Positions 1 to 9,147 of a stretch of DNA of 64,000 bases are shown here, piece by piece. The stretch comes from Siphonobacter aquaeclarae (GTDB lineage Bacteria > Bacteroidota > Bacteroidia > Cytophagales > Spirosomataceae). Every line of letters starts with the position of its first letter. Within the stretch, counting starts at the first letter, position 1. The stretch lies in NCBI RefSeq assembly GCF_900103285.1, contig NZ_FNGS01000002.1, positions 234,709 through 298,708 on the forward strand, in the 5' to 3' direction. The notes under the pieces were generated by a model. That model was not told the origin of the DNA. It saw only the letters and a program-made list of their open reading frames with translations, and did no database searches. A program made the position numbers and the translations under genes.

Positions 1-1015
1 TCTTCTGAATCTTGTCGTCCTGCACGTGCCCTTCAAATTCCATCAGGAACCAGAACCCGAAGCGATCCCCCTGCCGGCTGGGATGGCTCGCCAGCTTGGT
101 CAGGTTGATGTCATACAGTTCAAATTCCCGGAGGCAGCGGGACAGCGTTCCGGGCTTATCAGAGTCGGGAAACTGGACGATAACGGTGGTTTTGTCGTTA
201 CCCGACGGCTGCGTTTCAAAATCCTTTGCCAGGATGAGAAAACGTGTCCGGTTTACGTCCGAGTCCTGAATATTATCGAACAGCACCGGCACACCGAAAA
301 TCTTTCCCGCAATAGCGGAGCAGATCGCAGCCGATTGCGGGTCTTCCGAAGCCAGTTTGGCAGCTTTGGACGTCGATTCTACCGGTATGATTTCGACAGG
401 ATGCGCGTGGAAGTAGTCGTCCAGAAAGCGCTTGCACTGCCGGAAGCCGATATCCTTGGAATAGATCCGCTGGATGTCGGACAGTTTTTCCCGCTGGGTG
501 ACAAACGCGAAGTGAATGGGCGTTACGATCTCCGCCGCGATGCGGATGTTCTTTTCGTTGAGGTTATCGACGGTCTCGAAAACGAGGCCTTCCCGGTTGT
601 TTTCAATCGGGACAACGCCGAATTTGGCGCGTCCCGTTTCGACGGACTCAAAAACGGACCGGATCGTCGGCAGGGCATCGTACTCACTCATCGCGCCAAA
701 CCGGGACTCTGCCGCCTGATGGGTAAAACTACCTTCGGGGCCAAGATACGCCACGCGTTCAGGCAGTTCGATATTCCGGGCAACCGCAAAGATTTCCTGA
801 AAAATGGCTTCGATTGCCTCGTTTTTCAGGAGGCCTTCGGACTGACCGGAAAGGCGGTCGATGATGGATTTTTCGCGCTCCGGCCGGTAAATAAGGGCCT
901 GAGAGGAGCGCTTTAACTCTCCTACCAGCTGCACCACTTCCATCCGCGCATTGAGCAGGGACAGTAGCTGGTTGTCGATAGAATCGATCCGGTTTCGTAA
1001 TTCTTCTAACGTCAT
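1..1015 (-). CDS. pheA: Prephenate dehydratase with N-terminal chorismate mutase domain (partial, 3' end outside window)
   Basis: Translating the minus strand from the ATG at 1013-1015 gives an open frame running off the window edge, so the C-terminus is missing. The first ~90 residues (MTLEELRNRIDSIDNQLLSL) are a helical AroQ-type chorismate mutase domain. A prephenate dehydratase domain follows, with the hallmark AYLGPEGSFTHQAA near residue 105 and 'PIENNREG' near 155. The end visible here (ELYDINLTKLASHPSR, 'FGFWFLMEFEGH') is the ACT regulatory domain that normally binds phenylalanine. The enzyme would convert chorismate via prephenate to phenylpyruvate in Phe synthesis in the cytoplasm. 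Its start lies 12 bp after the stop of the upstream GT2 gene, so it is probably cotranscribed with it. No defect is visible in the part seen. Confidence 0.93.
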   Translation of the reverse strand, partial: MTLEELRNRIDSIDNQLLSLLNARMEVVQLVGELKRSSQALIYRPEREKSIIDRLSGQSEGLLKNEAIEAIFQEIFAVARNIELPERVAYLGPEGSFTHQAAESRFGAMSEYDALPTIRSVFESVETGRAKFGVVPIENNREGLVFETVDNLNEKNIRIAAEIVTPIHFAFVTQREKLSDIQRIYSKDIGFRQCKRFLDDYFHAHPVEIIPVESTSKAAKLASEDPQSAAICSAIAGKIFGVPVLFDNIQDSDVNRTRFLILAKDFETQPSGNDKTTVIVQFPDSDKPGTLSRCLREFELYDINLTKLASHPSRQGDRFGFWFLMEFEGHVQDDKIQK

Positions 1016-1027
1016 GAGGAAAAGGGA

Positions 1028-1981
1028 CTACTTCAACCCTCTGAGGCGTCTGGACCAGGCCAGTTGCCCAGGAGTCAGGATTTTCTCTTTGAGAAGTGTC
1101 GCCAGCGGACGGCGAAACGCTTCCGGATGGTAATTTACAGCCTTCAGGGTATACTTCAGTCGGGGCCAGAAGCGATTCTCGAAATCAGCGGTATCCGGGA
1201 GCAGCCAGTAAAACTCGGCCATCGTCCGTTTGAACCGGTCAGTATACGCGTAACCGGTCTCCCGGTCGAGATGCTCATACATGTTGATCCGGTTGAAGAG
1301 GAAATGAGCCTCCCACCGGTGGTCAGTATTGCTTTGCCCGCCGGCGTGTTTCCGGTAGACTGACATGACTTCGTTGATATAACCGACAGGGCCGCGCTGA
1401 GCCAGGAGGATATTCAATGGAATATCACCGCTTTTCGACTGGGAAATCCAGTCCGGCAATTTCGGAAGGAACGTCTTGCGAAGCACGATACTCGCCGTAG
1501 CCATGAACCAGGTTTCGCTGTTGCCAATCAGATCGCTGACGGTCACCACTTCCTTCTGGTTGTGGTTGAGCAGGTAAGAAGGAGCGCTTCCATCCTGGTA
1601 AATCACTTCGGCATTATGGAAGCACATGGAAAAGTCGGGATGACTATCCATGAATTCCACCTGTTTCTGCAGCTTGAGCGGGTCGGTCCAGTAGTCGTCC
1701 CCTTCGCATAGTGCGAGGTACTCACCGCGGCAGGCATCGTAGGTATCGATGAAGTTGTAAATAGCTCCCCGGTTCTTTTCGTGCAGCAACAGCCGGATTT
1801 TGTCCGGAAACCGCTGCTGATAAGACCGGAGTACTTCCTGGGTATTGTCTTTGGACGCATCGTCCCCCACTACAATCTCGAAATCGAAGGTCGTCTGCTG
1901 GGCCAGAAAGCTATCCAGCGCCTGCCCGATAAACGGCCCGTGGTTATAGGTAATGCAATAAACGCTCAGCTTTGGCTTCAT
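1028..1981 (-). CDS. Family 2 glycosyltransferase
   Basis: This 317-residue protein has a GT-A fold start (KPKLSVYCITYNHGPFIGQA), a nucleotide-binding 'GDDASKDNT' at about 39-47 and an 'EGDDYW' metal/donor motif at about 93-98, all typical of GT2 enzymes that add a sugar to a growing surface glycan. There is no signal peptide or membrane segment, so it would act on the cytoplasmic face of the membrane. The donor and acceptor cannot be told from sequence. It lies between a GNAT acetyltransferase and pheA on the same strand with short gaps, and near a large polysaccharide locus transcribed the other way, so a role in decorating that glycan is plausible but inferred. Confidence 0.88.
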   Translation of the reverse strand: MKPKLSVYCITYNHGPFIGQALDSFLAQQTTFDFEIVVGDDASKDNTQEVLRSYQQRFPDKIRLLLHEKNRGAIYNFIDTYDACRGEYLALCEGDDYWTDPLKLQKQVEFMDSHPDFSMCFHNAEVIYQDGSAPSYLLNHNQKEVVTVSDLIGNSETWFMATASIVLRKTFLPKLPDWISQSKSGDIPLNILLAQRGPVGYINEVMSVYRKHAGGQSNTDHRWEAHFLFNRINMYEHLDRETGYAYTDRFKRTMAEFYWLLPDTADFENRFWPRLKYTLKAVNYHPEAFRRPLATLLKEKILTPGQLAWSRRLRGLK

Positions 1982-2008
1982 AATAAAAATCAGAAATGAG
2001 CGCCGGGA

Positions 2009-2521
2009 TCAGGGATGCCGGTACTCATGGCGCAACAGGCTCATGCCGAGCAAATCGGTAAACTGTCCGTCTTTGAATACGGCCTGACGGAGCAGTCCTT
2101 CCCGCTGAAAACCAAAAGATTCGTACAGACGGATCGCACGCTCGTTACCGGGCAGTACGGTCAGGTAGATACGATTCAGGTTCAGGTCCTGAAAAGCGTG
2201 TTCCAGGATACGCCGGGTAGCCAGTGTACCGGCTCCTTTCGACTGCCGGTCCTTCTCCCCGATCATAATACTGTACTCCGCCTGCTGGTTTACCCGGTCA
2301 ATCTGGGTGAGCTGAACTGTTCCGATCAGCGTATCGGTATCCACGATGGCCAGCCGTACGGCCTGATCCCGGTGCTGGAGGTAATACGAAAACCAGTTCC
2401 GGTCGACCTCAGGGCCGATAAACCGGAACTGGTTTGTCAGGTAGCGGATAATCTCGGGATCATTCCGCCAGCGGTTGATCGCCGGAACGTCCTCGGCTAC
2501 AATTTCCCGCAGCCAGATCAT
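2009..2521 (-). CDS. GNAT-family N-acetyltransferase
   Basis: I start this gene at the ATG at 2519-2521, which overlaps the TGA of the upstream methyltransferase (ATGA), giving 170 residues; an 11-codon longer start exists but would run further into that gene. The protein looks like the RimJ/RimL/PseH branch: 'LREIVAEDVPAINRWRNDPE' at the N-terminus, an acetyl-CoA binding motif QSKGAG at about 93-98, and 'NERAIRLYESFGFQREG' near residue 130. Such enzymes acetylate amino groups of proteins or of amino sugars. Its place between a methyltransferase and a glycosyltransferase favours an amino-sugar substrate, but this is inference. Cytoplasmic. Confidence 0.87.
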   Translation of the reverse strand: MIWLREIVAEDVPAINRWRNDPEIIRYLTNQFRFIGPEVDRNWFSYYLQHRDQAVRLAIVDTDTLIGTVQLTQIDRVNQQAEYSIMIGEKDRQSKGAGTLATRRILEHAFQDLNLNRIYLTVLPGNERAIRLYESFGFQREGLLRQAVFKDGQFTDLLGMSLLRHEYRHP

Positions 2522-3255
2522 TTGTTTTCCGCAACGATGTAGATACTGCTGCAAAGATCCGGGTAGACCATACCCAGCTGGAAGCAGCCTTCCATGTAGG
2601 CATCGTCAATAACCCCGAGTTCCAGGGCCTTGTCGAGCTGGAAGTTTGCCAGTCCTTTGAAGAAAATCCCGCCGCGGTGCGCCACTTTCAACCCGGCTTC
2701 GAGTACGTCTTTTTCAAACGTATCGAGCGAGTACGTAATCCGGTGACCGTGTTTGACATCCGCCGGCGTCAGGGCTGCGTTGTGCGTCAGGTACCCCATT
2801 TTGACCGCGATCTGCCGGGAGCCGGCGTTAGCGTTGGGGACGATGAGGAACAGACGGCCGGTCGGCGTCAGGAAATTCTTCACACGTGCCAGAATTTCCA
2901 CCGGATTGATCAGGTGTTCGAGCACGTGCATGATAAAGATGGCGTCGTATTTTTCGTCCGTTTCGAACGTCTCGAACAGGCCGTTGATAAACTTCACTTT
3001 GTCACCGACGCGGCTGCGGGTGATGGCGAGGAATTCCTCCGCGGCATCCACAACAGTCAGGTCGTCAAAACGCGCCGAGAGAATGCTGGTAAACTCACCA
3101 TACATACAGCCCAGTTCGAGGGCCTTTCCTTCCCGCATGAACGGCTCGAGCGTGCGCATCATGTAGTGACGCATGCGACGGTCGAACTCGTAGTCGTCGT
3201 AGTTGGTGGCGATTTTGTTCAGATTCTCGTATTCGGTCTGAAGCGTTTGATCCAT
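2518..3255 (-). CDS. Class I SAM-dependent methyltransferase
   Basis: The 245-residue protein carries the SAM-binding motif I 'ALELGCMYGEFT' at about 45-56, an acidic residue at the end of beta2 (Asp70 in 'LTVVDAAEE'), and 'YDAIFIMHVLEHLINP' near 105-120, the usual signature of Methyltransf_11/UbiE-like Rossmann methyltransferases. The acceptor is unknown. It is translationally coupled (ATGA) to the downstream acetyltransferase and follows a PhyH-type dioxygenase, so the three look like one small-molecule or glycan modification unit. In ABC-exported O-antigens, terminal methylation stops chain growth and marks the chain for export; whether this enzyme does so is a guess. Confidence 0.88.
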   Translation of the reverse strand: MDQTLQTEYENLNKIATNYDDYEFDRRMRHYMMRTLEPFMREGKALELGCMYGEFTSILSARFDDLTVVDAAEEFLAITRSRVGDKVKFINGLFETFETDEKYDAIFIMHVLEHLINPVEILARVKNFLTPTGRLFLIVPNANAGSRQIAVKMGYLTHNAALTPADVKHGHRITYSLDTFEKDVLEAGLKVAHRGGIFFKGLANFQLDKALELGVIDDAYMEGCFQLGMVYPDLCSSIYIVAENK

Positions 3256-3358
3256 GATCTTGGTTGAATTTGATAAATGGGAAATCCCCTCCCGCAGGCT
3301 GTACCAACGGGAAGGGAGTAAGCAGGCATTAGCCTTTGAACCGGCAAGTTAGGCAAAA

Positions 3359-4165
3359 TTAACCTTGGCCGGGCAGGTAAAGACGTTTTTCCGGAACCTG
3401 GTACCACTCGTCGAGCGAGGCCGGGATACGGGCGTTATAGCCGAGCAATTGCTTCGCAAGGGGCGAAAATTCGCGGTCATAGCCGAAATGACGCGGATAA
3501 TCGAACTGCGGCTTGAAAAAGGGCTTGGTAAACATCGGCGTCAGGCCGCGGCGGATGTCATTCGTTTTGTTGACCCCGGCAGCATGCCAGACATTCGAGT
3601 TGAAGAGGACGATACTGCCTTTTTTGGCAATGGCCTGCTTGGCATCTTTGAAGAACTCTTCGTCACTCGGCTTCTCCGCATATTTATGAGATCCTCCGAG
3701 GAACCAGGTAGCGCCGTTTTCCGCGGTAAAGTCATCGAGCATGACCAGCATGTTGAGCATCAGGTGCAGGTCGCCGCTCCAGGTACGGATGTCGCGGTGA
3801 ACGTTCCCGACATACGAAAGCTCCGACTTCAGGTTCATCACACCTCCGAACGAGTTCAGGATGTACGGACCGTTATCGAAATACGCCGTCAGGTACTCGT
3901 GGAGGGGCATTTCTTCGACAAACTTCAGGAACGGGCCTTCGAAAACCACGAGGTGGTGGGAAGTTCCCTCCGTCCGGTTGACTACGTTATTTTTGATCTG
4001 AACCTGACGGCATTTTTCCGTCGCGTCGTCCTGAGCAGCAATCAGTTCCCGGCGGAAATCATCTTCCAGTACTTCGTGGAAAATGACCCATCCCTTCGTA
4101 TCCATTTCCTCTCTGAATGTATCTAAATCCATCAATTTCGGCCGGGCTTCTAGTGTATGATCCAT
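3359..4165 (-). CDS. Phytanoyl-CoA dioxygenase (PhyH) family protein
   Basis: The 268-residue protein has the 2-His-1-carboxylate Fe(II) triad of PhyH enzymes: His123-x-Asp125 in 'NVHRDIRTW' and His194 in 'NSNVWHAAGVN', with Arg205/206 placed to bind 2-oxoglutarate. It should therefore hydroxylate or otherwise oxidise a small molecule using O2 and 2-oxoglutarate. The family acts on lipids, antibiotics, ectoine, nucleotides and sugars, so the substrate stays open. It is the first gene of the minus-strand run that leads through the methyltransferase, acetyltransferase and glycosyltransferase to pheA, with a 103-bp gap to the next gene. No signal peptide is seen. Confidence 0.87.
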   Translation of the reverse strand: MDHTLEARPKLMDLDTFREEMDTKGWVIFHEVLEDDFRRELIAAQDDATEKCRQVQIKNNVVNRTEGTSHHLVVFEGPFLKFVEEMPLHEYLTAYFDNGPYILNSFGGVMNLKSELSYVGNVHRDIRTWSGDLHLMLNMLVMLDDFTAENGATWFLGGSHKYAEKPSDEEFFKDAKQAIAKKGSIVLFNSNVWHAAGVNKTNDIRRGLTPMFTKPFFKPQFDYPRHFGYDREFSPLAKQLLGYNARIPASLDEWYQVPEKRLYLPGQG

Positions 4166-4510
4166 AACTGACTATTGATTTAAGTTTTCGCAAAGATAGA
4201 GGGGATCGGGAAACAGCATACTGCCGTAAAGTCACCGATTGGAAAAATAAATGTCAGTATCGGGGGTGATGGGGGGAGCGAAAGGCTAAGCGTTAAGCTG
4301 TAAGCGGTAAGCTATAGGCAGTAGGCGCCGGGACTTAAACGGTACGCTGGAAAAAAGTAAAAGTGACAGGCCGGTAAGTGTTAAGTGATAGACAGTAAGC
4401 GTCGGGAGACTGACGGTACGTTGAAAAAACAAAAGCGACAGACCGGAAAACGATCGCTTCGTCAAAAGCGTCCGTCCCGGCCTGTCGCTTAATGCCTATA
4501 GCTTATCGCC
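4166..4510. other. Intergenic spacer built of degenerate heptamer repeats
   Basis: No gene is visible between the PhyH gene and parE. The first ~100 bp hold the presumed promoter of the PhyH gene on the minus strand. The rest is repeat DNA: heptamers of form TAAGCNN/TAGGCNN run head to tail, followed by a spacer with 'GGTACG', an A-run and 'GACAGGCCGG', then a second, weaker copy, and finally an inverted copy that reaches into the parE stop codon. See the repeat entries. Confidence 0.8.
4287..4446 (+). repeat. Two tandem ~80-bp units led by TAAGCNN heptamers
   Basis: Unit A starts with six heptamers (TAAGCGT, TAAGCTG, TAAGCGG, TAAGCTA, TAGGCAG, TAGGCGC at 4287-4328). Unit B starts with four (TAAGTGT, TAAGTGA, TAGACAG, TAAGCGT at 4375-4402). 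Both continue with a related tail: a CGGGA block, ACGGTACG(C/T)TG, an A-run, AAA(A)G(T/C)GACAG(G/A)CCGG. The units are imperfect copies of each other, so they look like an old duplication. Function unknown. Confidence 0.75.
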
Positions 4511-4513
4511 TTA
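4434..4513 (-). repeat. Inverted copy of the heptamer unit overlapping the parE stop
   Basis: Read on the minus strand, 4513 to 4476 gives TAAGGCGA-TAAGCTA-TAGGCAT-TAAGCGA-CAGGCCGG, that is, heptamers followed by the same CAGGCCGG tail as the plus-strand units. AAGCGACAGACCGG (4434-4446) can pair with CCGGCCTGTCGCTT (4477-4490), so an RNA hairpin just after parE is likely and may act as its 3' end. The TAA stop codon of parE lies inside the first heptamer. Confidence 0.65.
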
Positions 4514-6409
4514 CGCCACTTCCGCTATTTCTTCGGCTTCGTCGCGCTCGACAATCAGGTTATCGATGATGAACTTCTGCCGGTCGGGTGTATTCTTACC
4601 CATGTAGTAGCTCAGCAGCTTCGGAATGGCCGATTCCTTCTGGAGGATGACCGGTTCGAGCCGCATATCTTCTCCGATGAACTTGCCAAACTCGTCCGGA
4701 GAAATTTCACCAAGGCCTTTGAAACGGGTAATTTCCACTTTTCGGCCGCCGGTCGAAAGCTTCTTAATGGCCGCCTGTTTCTCTTCTTCCGAATAACAGT
4801 AGATCGTATCCTCGTGCTTTTTCGGATTCCGGACGCGGAACAGCGGCGTTTCGAGGATGTACAGGTGCCCGTTGCGTACCAGATCCGGGAAAAACTGCAG
4901 GAAAAACGTCAGCAGCAGCAGGCGGATGTGCATGCCGTCTACGTCGGCGTCTGTCGCCACCACGATCCGGTTGAAGCGAAGGCCATCCAGCCCGTCCTCG
5001 ATATCCAGTGCGTGCTGCAGGAGATTAAACTCTTCGTTTTCGTATACAACCTTCTTCGTCAGTCCGAAACTGTTGAGCGGCTTTCCGCGGAGGCTGAATA
5101 CGGCCTGCGTTTGCACATTACGCGATTTGGTAATGGAACCGGAAGCAGAATCCCCTTCGGTGATAAACAAGGTGGTATCCAGACGGTCTTCCGACTTGGC
5201 ATCCGGCAGGTGAATGCGGCAGTCGCGCAGCTTCTTGTTGTGAACGCTGGCTTTCTTGGCGCGCTCGTTGGCGAGCTTTTTGATACCGGCAATTTCCTTC
5301 CGCTCACGTTCCGACTGCTCAATCCGCTTTTTCATCGCCTCCGCAACCGCCGGATTTTTATGGAGGAAGTTATCGAGCTCGGTTTTCAGAAAGTCGACGA
5401 CATAGCCGCGGACCGTCGGCGAGCTCGGATCCGGCGCCATATTCACCGAACCCAGTTTTGTTTTGGTCTGGGACTCGAAGACCGGTTCCTGCACCCGCAA
5501 CGAAATCGCGGCGGAGATACTCGACCGGACGTCTTCCGGCGCGTAGTCCTTTTTGAAAAATTCCCGGCAGGTACGAACCAGCGCTTCCTTGAAAGCGGCG
5601 AGGTGGGTACCTCCCATTGTTGTATTCTGCCCGTTGACGAAGGAATAGTACTCTTCCCCGTACTGGTTGCCATGCGTCATCGCGATTTCGATATCCGGCC
5701 CCTTGAGGTGGATAATCGGGTAGCGGACCGACTCGGCGTCGGTCTGGCGCTCAAGCAGATCCAGCAATCCACGCTGGGCAACATACTTCTGACCGTTGAA
5801 CTGGAGCGTCAGTCCGGCGTTCAGGTAGGCGTAATTCCAGATTTGCTTTTCGAGGTACTGGGGGATGAAATGATAATTCTTGAAAACGGTATTGTCCGGT
5901 TCGAAGATGACAATTGTGCCGTTCCGTTCTTTTGTTTCGAGCGTACCTTCCGACTCGGCGACGAGCTCTCCGCGGTTGAACTCGGCCCATTTGGCCTGTC
6001 CGTCGCGCACGGCCTGTACCCGGAAATAGCTGGAAAGTGCGTTGACCGCCTTGGTACCGACGCCGTTGAGCCCGACCGATTTCTGAAACGCGCCGGAGTC
6101 GTATTTACCGCCGGTATTGATCTTCGAGACGACGTCCACCACTTTCCCGAGGGGGATGCCCCGGCCATAATCGCGGACTTCGACACGGTGTTCGGCGATC
6201 TTTACTTCGATCACTTTTCCAAATCCCATCACGTGCTCGTCGATACAGTTGTCGATAACCTCTTTGACGAGGACGTATATACCATCATCAGCCGAAGATC
6301 CGTCTCCGAGCTTCCCGATGTACATCCCCGGACGAAGCCGGATATGTTCTTTCCAGTCAAGCGATCGGATGCTGTCTTCGGTGTATTCAACTAACTTTTG
6401 TTCGGCCAT
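4511..6409 (-). CDS. parE: DNA topoisomerase IV subunit B (ParE)
   Basis: This is a full-length type IIA topoisomerase ATPase subunit of 632 residues. The Bergerat ATP site is visible as Glu50 and Asn54 ([12 protein letters not shown]), 'DYGRGIP' at 80-86 and '[14 protein letters not shown]' at 113-126. The TOPRIM metal site shows 'EGDSASG' near 416 and '[10 protein letters not shown]' near 488, and the C-terminus holds '[17 protein letters not shown]'. The length and lack of the GyrB insert suit ParE, which with ParC decatenates daughter chromosomes. ParC is not in the window. The start at 6409 follows a TATTTTTG -7 box. A heptamer-repeat hairpin lies over the stop codon. Confidence 0.93.
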   Translation of the reverse strand: MAEQKLVEYTEDSIRSLDWKEHIRLRPGMYIGKLGDGSSADDGIYVLVKEVIDNCIDEHVMGFGKVIEVKIAEHRVEVRDYGRGIPLGKVVDVVSKINTGGKYDSGAFQKSVGLNGVGTKAVNALSSYFRVQAVRDGQAKWAEFNRGELVAESEGTLETKERNGTIVIFEPDNTVFKNYHFIPQYLEKQIWNYAYLNAGLTLQFNGQKYVAQRGLLDLLERQTDAESVRYPIIHLKGPDIEIAMTHGNQYGEEYYSFVNGQNTTMGGTHLAAFKEALVRTCREFFKKDYAPEDVRSSISAAISLRVQEPVFESQTKTKLGSVNMAPDPSSPTVRGYVVDFLKTELDNFLHKNPAVAEAMKKRIEQSERERKEIAGIKKLANERAKKASVHNKKLRDCRIHLPDAKSEDRLDTTLFITEGDSASGSITKSRNVQTQAVFSLRGKPLNSFGLTKKVVYENEEFNLLQHALDIEDGLDGLRFNRIVVATDADVDGMHIRLLLLTFFLQFFPDLVRNGHLYILETPLFRVRNPKKHEDTIYCYSEEEKQAAIKKLSTGGRKVEITRFKGLGEISPDEFGKFIGEDMRLEPVILQKESAIPKLLSYYMGKNTPDRQKFIIDNLIVERDEAEEIAEVA

Positions 6410-6441
6410 GAGTCAATTTGTAAGCGGGTCCTTTCGTTCTT

Positions 6442-6449
6442 CAAAAATA
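6442..6449 (-). promoter_or_regulatory. Candidate -7 box of parE promoter
   Basis: On the minus strand 6449-6442 reads TATTTTTG, an exact match to the Bacteroidota -7 consensus TAnnTTTG, 33 bp before the parE ATG. No clear TTTG lies 19 bp upstream, so the support comes only from the -7 element and position. Confidence 0.4.
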
Positions 6450-6661
6450 GGATTTGTTCAATTTTAATCACACTCCCAACTCCATTTTAGGCAAATGTTA
6501 ATTCTGCAAGCGGTATCCGGAAATTCTAATTTAGTGCTTTACTTTGTGCGCTAATCGAGCTTGGATATACTTACTCCGATCCTTAAAACTAGCTTTCGAC
6601 TGTGTTTGATATTGTTCAGCCCTTCCGGAAAAAACTCAATTTTCACCTAAAAAGAATCGAA

Positions 6662-9106
6662 ATGCTGCTTCCCGTTCGGTCCAGTGACCTGATGAAATCT
6701 TTTCTTTTTGAGCGAGCGTCCCGAATCTCTTTCCATTCTGTCATTCTTTTTGTGCTGCTGCTGATGGCCGGTCAGGCCCGGTCGCAGGTCATTCCCAATT
6801 TCCCGCAGCAGAATACGACCATTCCGCAGACGCAGGCGCCGGTGCCGGGTAATACGACGATCACCGATCAGTCGAAAAACCGCAACGTAGTGGTAGACGA
6901 TCCGCGGGCGAAGGCCCGTCAGGACTCTGTCCGCCTGCTTCGCATTCAGGAAGAAGATCCCGAAAAAGCGGTTAAAAAACTGAAAATTTTCGGTGCTGAC
7001 ATCTTCACCAATAAAAGCCTTGATTTCGTTCCGGTTACCAACATCCCGACGCCGAAAGGATATATTCTCGGCGCAGGGGATCAATTGATTCTCAACCTGT
7101 ACGGAACGCAGTTTAAAGACGTCAGCATTACGCAGAAAATTACCCCCGAAGGTACAATTCTGATTCCGCAGGTCGGACCGGTATTCCTGTCTGGCATGAC
7201 GATCGAGGCGGCTACCGAACGCCTTTACGGCAAACTGGCGAATATTTACCCGCTTGGCCGGGGCATGGACCTCAGCGTCCGCATCGGGGATATCCGCAGT
7301 ATCCGGATCAACTTCGTCGGCGAAGTAGTCAACCCGGGAACGTTTACCCTGCCTTCGCTCGCGACGGTAATGAATGCGCTTTATTTCTCCGGCGGCCCGA
7401 CGGAATCCGGTTCCTTCCGGATGATCAACCTCATCCGCCGGAATAAGTTCGGCCAGGACTCTGTCATTCGCCGGATCGACCTCTATCAATACCTCACCAA
7501 AGGTCTGCGTATCAACGATATCAGCCTGCGGGACGACGATGTTATTCAGATTCCTCCCTACAAATCCCGCATCGAACTCGTTGCCGGAACCAAGAAAACC
7601 GGCTATTTCGAACTCCTCCCGGGTGAGAACCTGGGCAACCTGCTCGACTATGCCGGCGGTTTCGTGGAAGATGCCTACCGCAATGTTATTACAGTTCAGC
7701 GGATTACGTCCAACGGCCGCAAGTTCCTTGATGTAGCGGATTCGGAAGTACGGAAGTTTGAAGTCATCAACGGCGACCGTGTCGGTATCAACAAGGTGCC
7801 CGAGCGTGAACTCAATATGGTGACGATTTCCGGGAGCGTATACATGCCGGGAGCTTACCCGCTGGATCGGAATCCGACGGTCAAAGACCTCGTCAAGCGT
7901 GCGGAAGGTCCGACTCGCGAGGCCTTCCTCGGCCGCGCTTCGCTGTACCGTCAGAAGGATGATATGACGGAAGAGCTGATCTCTGTCAACCTCGGCCGCA
8001 TTCTCGAAGGCAAGGATACCAACGTGGTTCTCAAGCCACTTGACCGCCTGGAAATTCTGAATGTAACCAAACTCCGGGAAGGGCTGATCGTCCGCATTCT
8101 CGGGGAGGTCAATAACGTACAGGCCGATACCAACAAAGGTTACTTCCCCTGGTTCGAAGGGATGACCGTGGAAGACCTGATCATCAAAGCCGGTAACCTG
8201 CGTGCGGCGGCGTCTCCGAATCACATCGAAGTAGTCCGCCCGAAACACCTGCTGTCTGACGACCCGAAAGATGTCAACTCGACCCTCGGCGAACGGTACA
8301 ACTTTGGCATCAGCCGGGATCTGCGCCTGACAGAAGACGCGTCCCAGTTCAAGCTTCAGCCGTTTGACATCGTGTACGTCCGGACTTCTCCGAACTTCGA
8401 GGAAAACCAGTCGGTGAAAGTCGAAGGGGAAGTACTCCGTCGCGGAGAATACAGCCTCATCGACCGCGATGAACGTATTTCAGACCTGGTGAAGCGCGCC
8501 GGCGGCCTGACGCTGTACGCGTATGTGGATGGCGCCAGCCTGATCCGCCGCAGCAAGCTCTCCAAAACGGAGATTGACCAGCAGCAGCGTACGCTCAATG
8601 AGATTTCGGGCAACAACCGCAAGGCTGCCGTGAATGCCGATGTCATTACGAAAGACAAGGAAGAAGCGATTGGTATCGATCTGGCCAAGATTCTTTCGAA
8701 GCCCCATACGGAAATCGACCTGGTACTTCAGGACGGCGACCTGCTCAGCATTCCGAAGCACAACCCGACGATCAAAATCGAAGGAGAAGTACAGTTACCG
8801 ACGACTACCCGGTTTACCCGCGGCGTAGGTCTCGGAGAGTACATCTCGCGGGCGGGCGGCTTTACGTCACGAAGTGTGAAGAAGCGAACCTATGTGGTAT
8901 ACGCCAACGGATTTGCGAAGAAGACAAAGCACTTCCTGTTCTTCAATTCCTATCCCGAAGTGAGACCGGGTTCGCGGATCGTGGTTCCGACCCGTACCGT
9001 AGCCGATATTACGTCGGCCCAGATCATCGGCAGTATCGCGCAGGTGGGTGCTGCTCTCGGTGGCCTTGTCAGTATCGTCGCTCTGCTTCGCACCTTCAAC
9101 AATTGA
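6662..9106 (+). CDS. Outer-membrane polysaccharide export protein with multiple SLBB domains (Wza/OPX-like)
   Basis: I favour the ATG at 6662 (814 residues) or the next at 6692; a GTG at 6602 is open but would put 30 residues before the signal peptide. The signal peptide is hydrophobic (SVILFVLLLMAG) and ends ARSQ; no lipobox cysteine is seen, unlike E. coli Wza. A Poly_export motif 'YILGAGDQLILNLYG' near 133 is followed by about six SLBB-type units, recognisable by 'GEVVNPGTFTL' (~218), 'GYFELLPGENL' (~313), 'GSVYMPGAYPL' (~389), 'LGEVNN' (~478), 'GEVLRRGEYSL' (~586) and 'GEVQLPTTTRF' (~704). A hydrophobic C-terminal segment (~785-808) may be the membrane-spanning helix. It should form the outer-membrane/periplasmic conduit for the glycan made by the following genes, and heads that operon. 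Confidence 0.9.
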   Translation: MLLPVRSSDLMKSFLFERASRISFHSVILFVLLLMAGQARSQVIPNFPQQNTTIPQTQAPVPGNTTITDQSKNRNVVVDDPRAKARQDSVRLLRIQEEDPEKAVKKLKIFGADIFTNKSLDFVPVTNIPTPKGYILGAGDQLILNLYGTQFKDVSITQKITPEGTILIPQVGPVFLSGMTIEAATERLYGKLANIYPLGRGMDLSVRIGDIRSIRINFVGEVVNPGTFTLPSLATVMNALYFSGGPTESGSFRMINLIRRNKFGQDSVIRRIDLYQYLTKGLRINDISLRDDDVIQIPPYKSRIELVAGTKKTGYFELLPGENLGNLLDYAGGFVEDAYRNVITVQRITSNGRKFLDVADSEVRKFEVINGDRVGINKVPERELNMVTISGSVYMPGAYPLDRNPTVKDLVKRAEGPTREAFLGRASLYRQKDDMTEELISVNLGRILEGKDTNVVLKPLDRLEILNVTKLREGLIVRILGEVNNVQADTNKGYFPWFEGMTVEDLIIKAGNLRAAASPNHIEVVRPKHLLSDDPKDVNSTLGERYNFGISRDLRLTEDASQFKLQPFDIVYVRTSPNFEENQSVKVEGEVLRRGEYSLIDRDERISDLVKRAGGLTLYAYVDGASLIRRSKLSKTEIDQQQRTLNEISGNNRKAAVNADVITKDKEEAIGIDLAKILSKPHTEIDLVLQDGDLLSIPKHNPTIKIEGEVQLPTTTRFTRGVGLGEYISRAGGFTSRSVKKRTYVVYANGFAKKTKHFLFFNSYPEVRPGSRIVVPTRTVADITSAQIIGSIAQVGAALGGLVSIVALLRTFNN

Positions 9107-9147
9107 TCTACTGACCCGCGCAACGGGTCACGCAATCGCATAAAGAA

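Noticed and set aside
26..916. Plus-strand open frame of 296 codons
   Set aside because: It is antisense to a clear pheA with full family motifs; its own translation shows no recognisable domain.
4287..4513. CRISPR-like look of regular short repeats
   Set aside because: The repeats are 7 bp and contiguous, without unique spacers, and no cas gene is present.
6539..6546. Promoter for the polysaccharide operon at TTACTTTG
   Set aside because: The -7 box has a mismatch at a key position and no -33 element is seen; position is plausible but support is too weak to list.
6647..8248. Minus-strand open frame of 533 codons
   Set aside because: Antisense to the SLBB export protein; Arg/Asp-rich shadow translation caused by codon bias.
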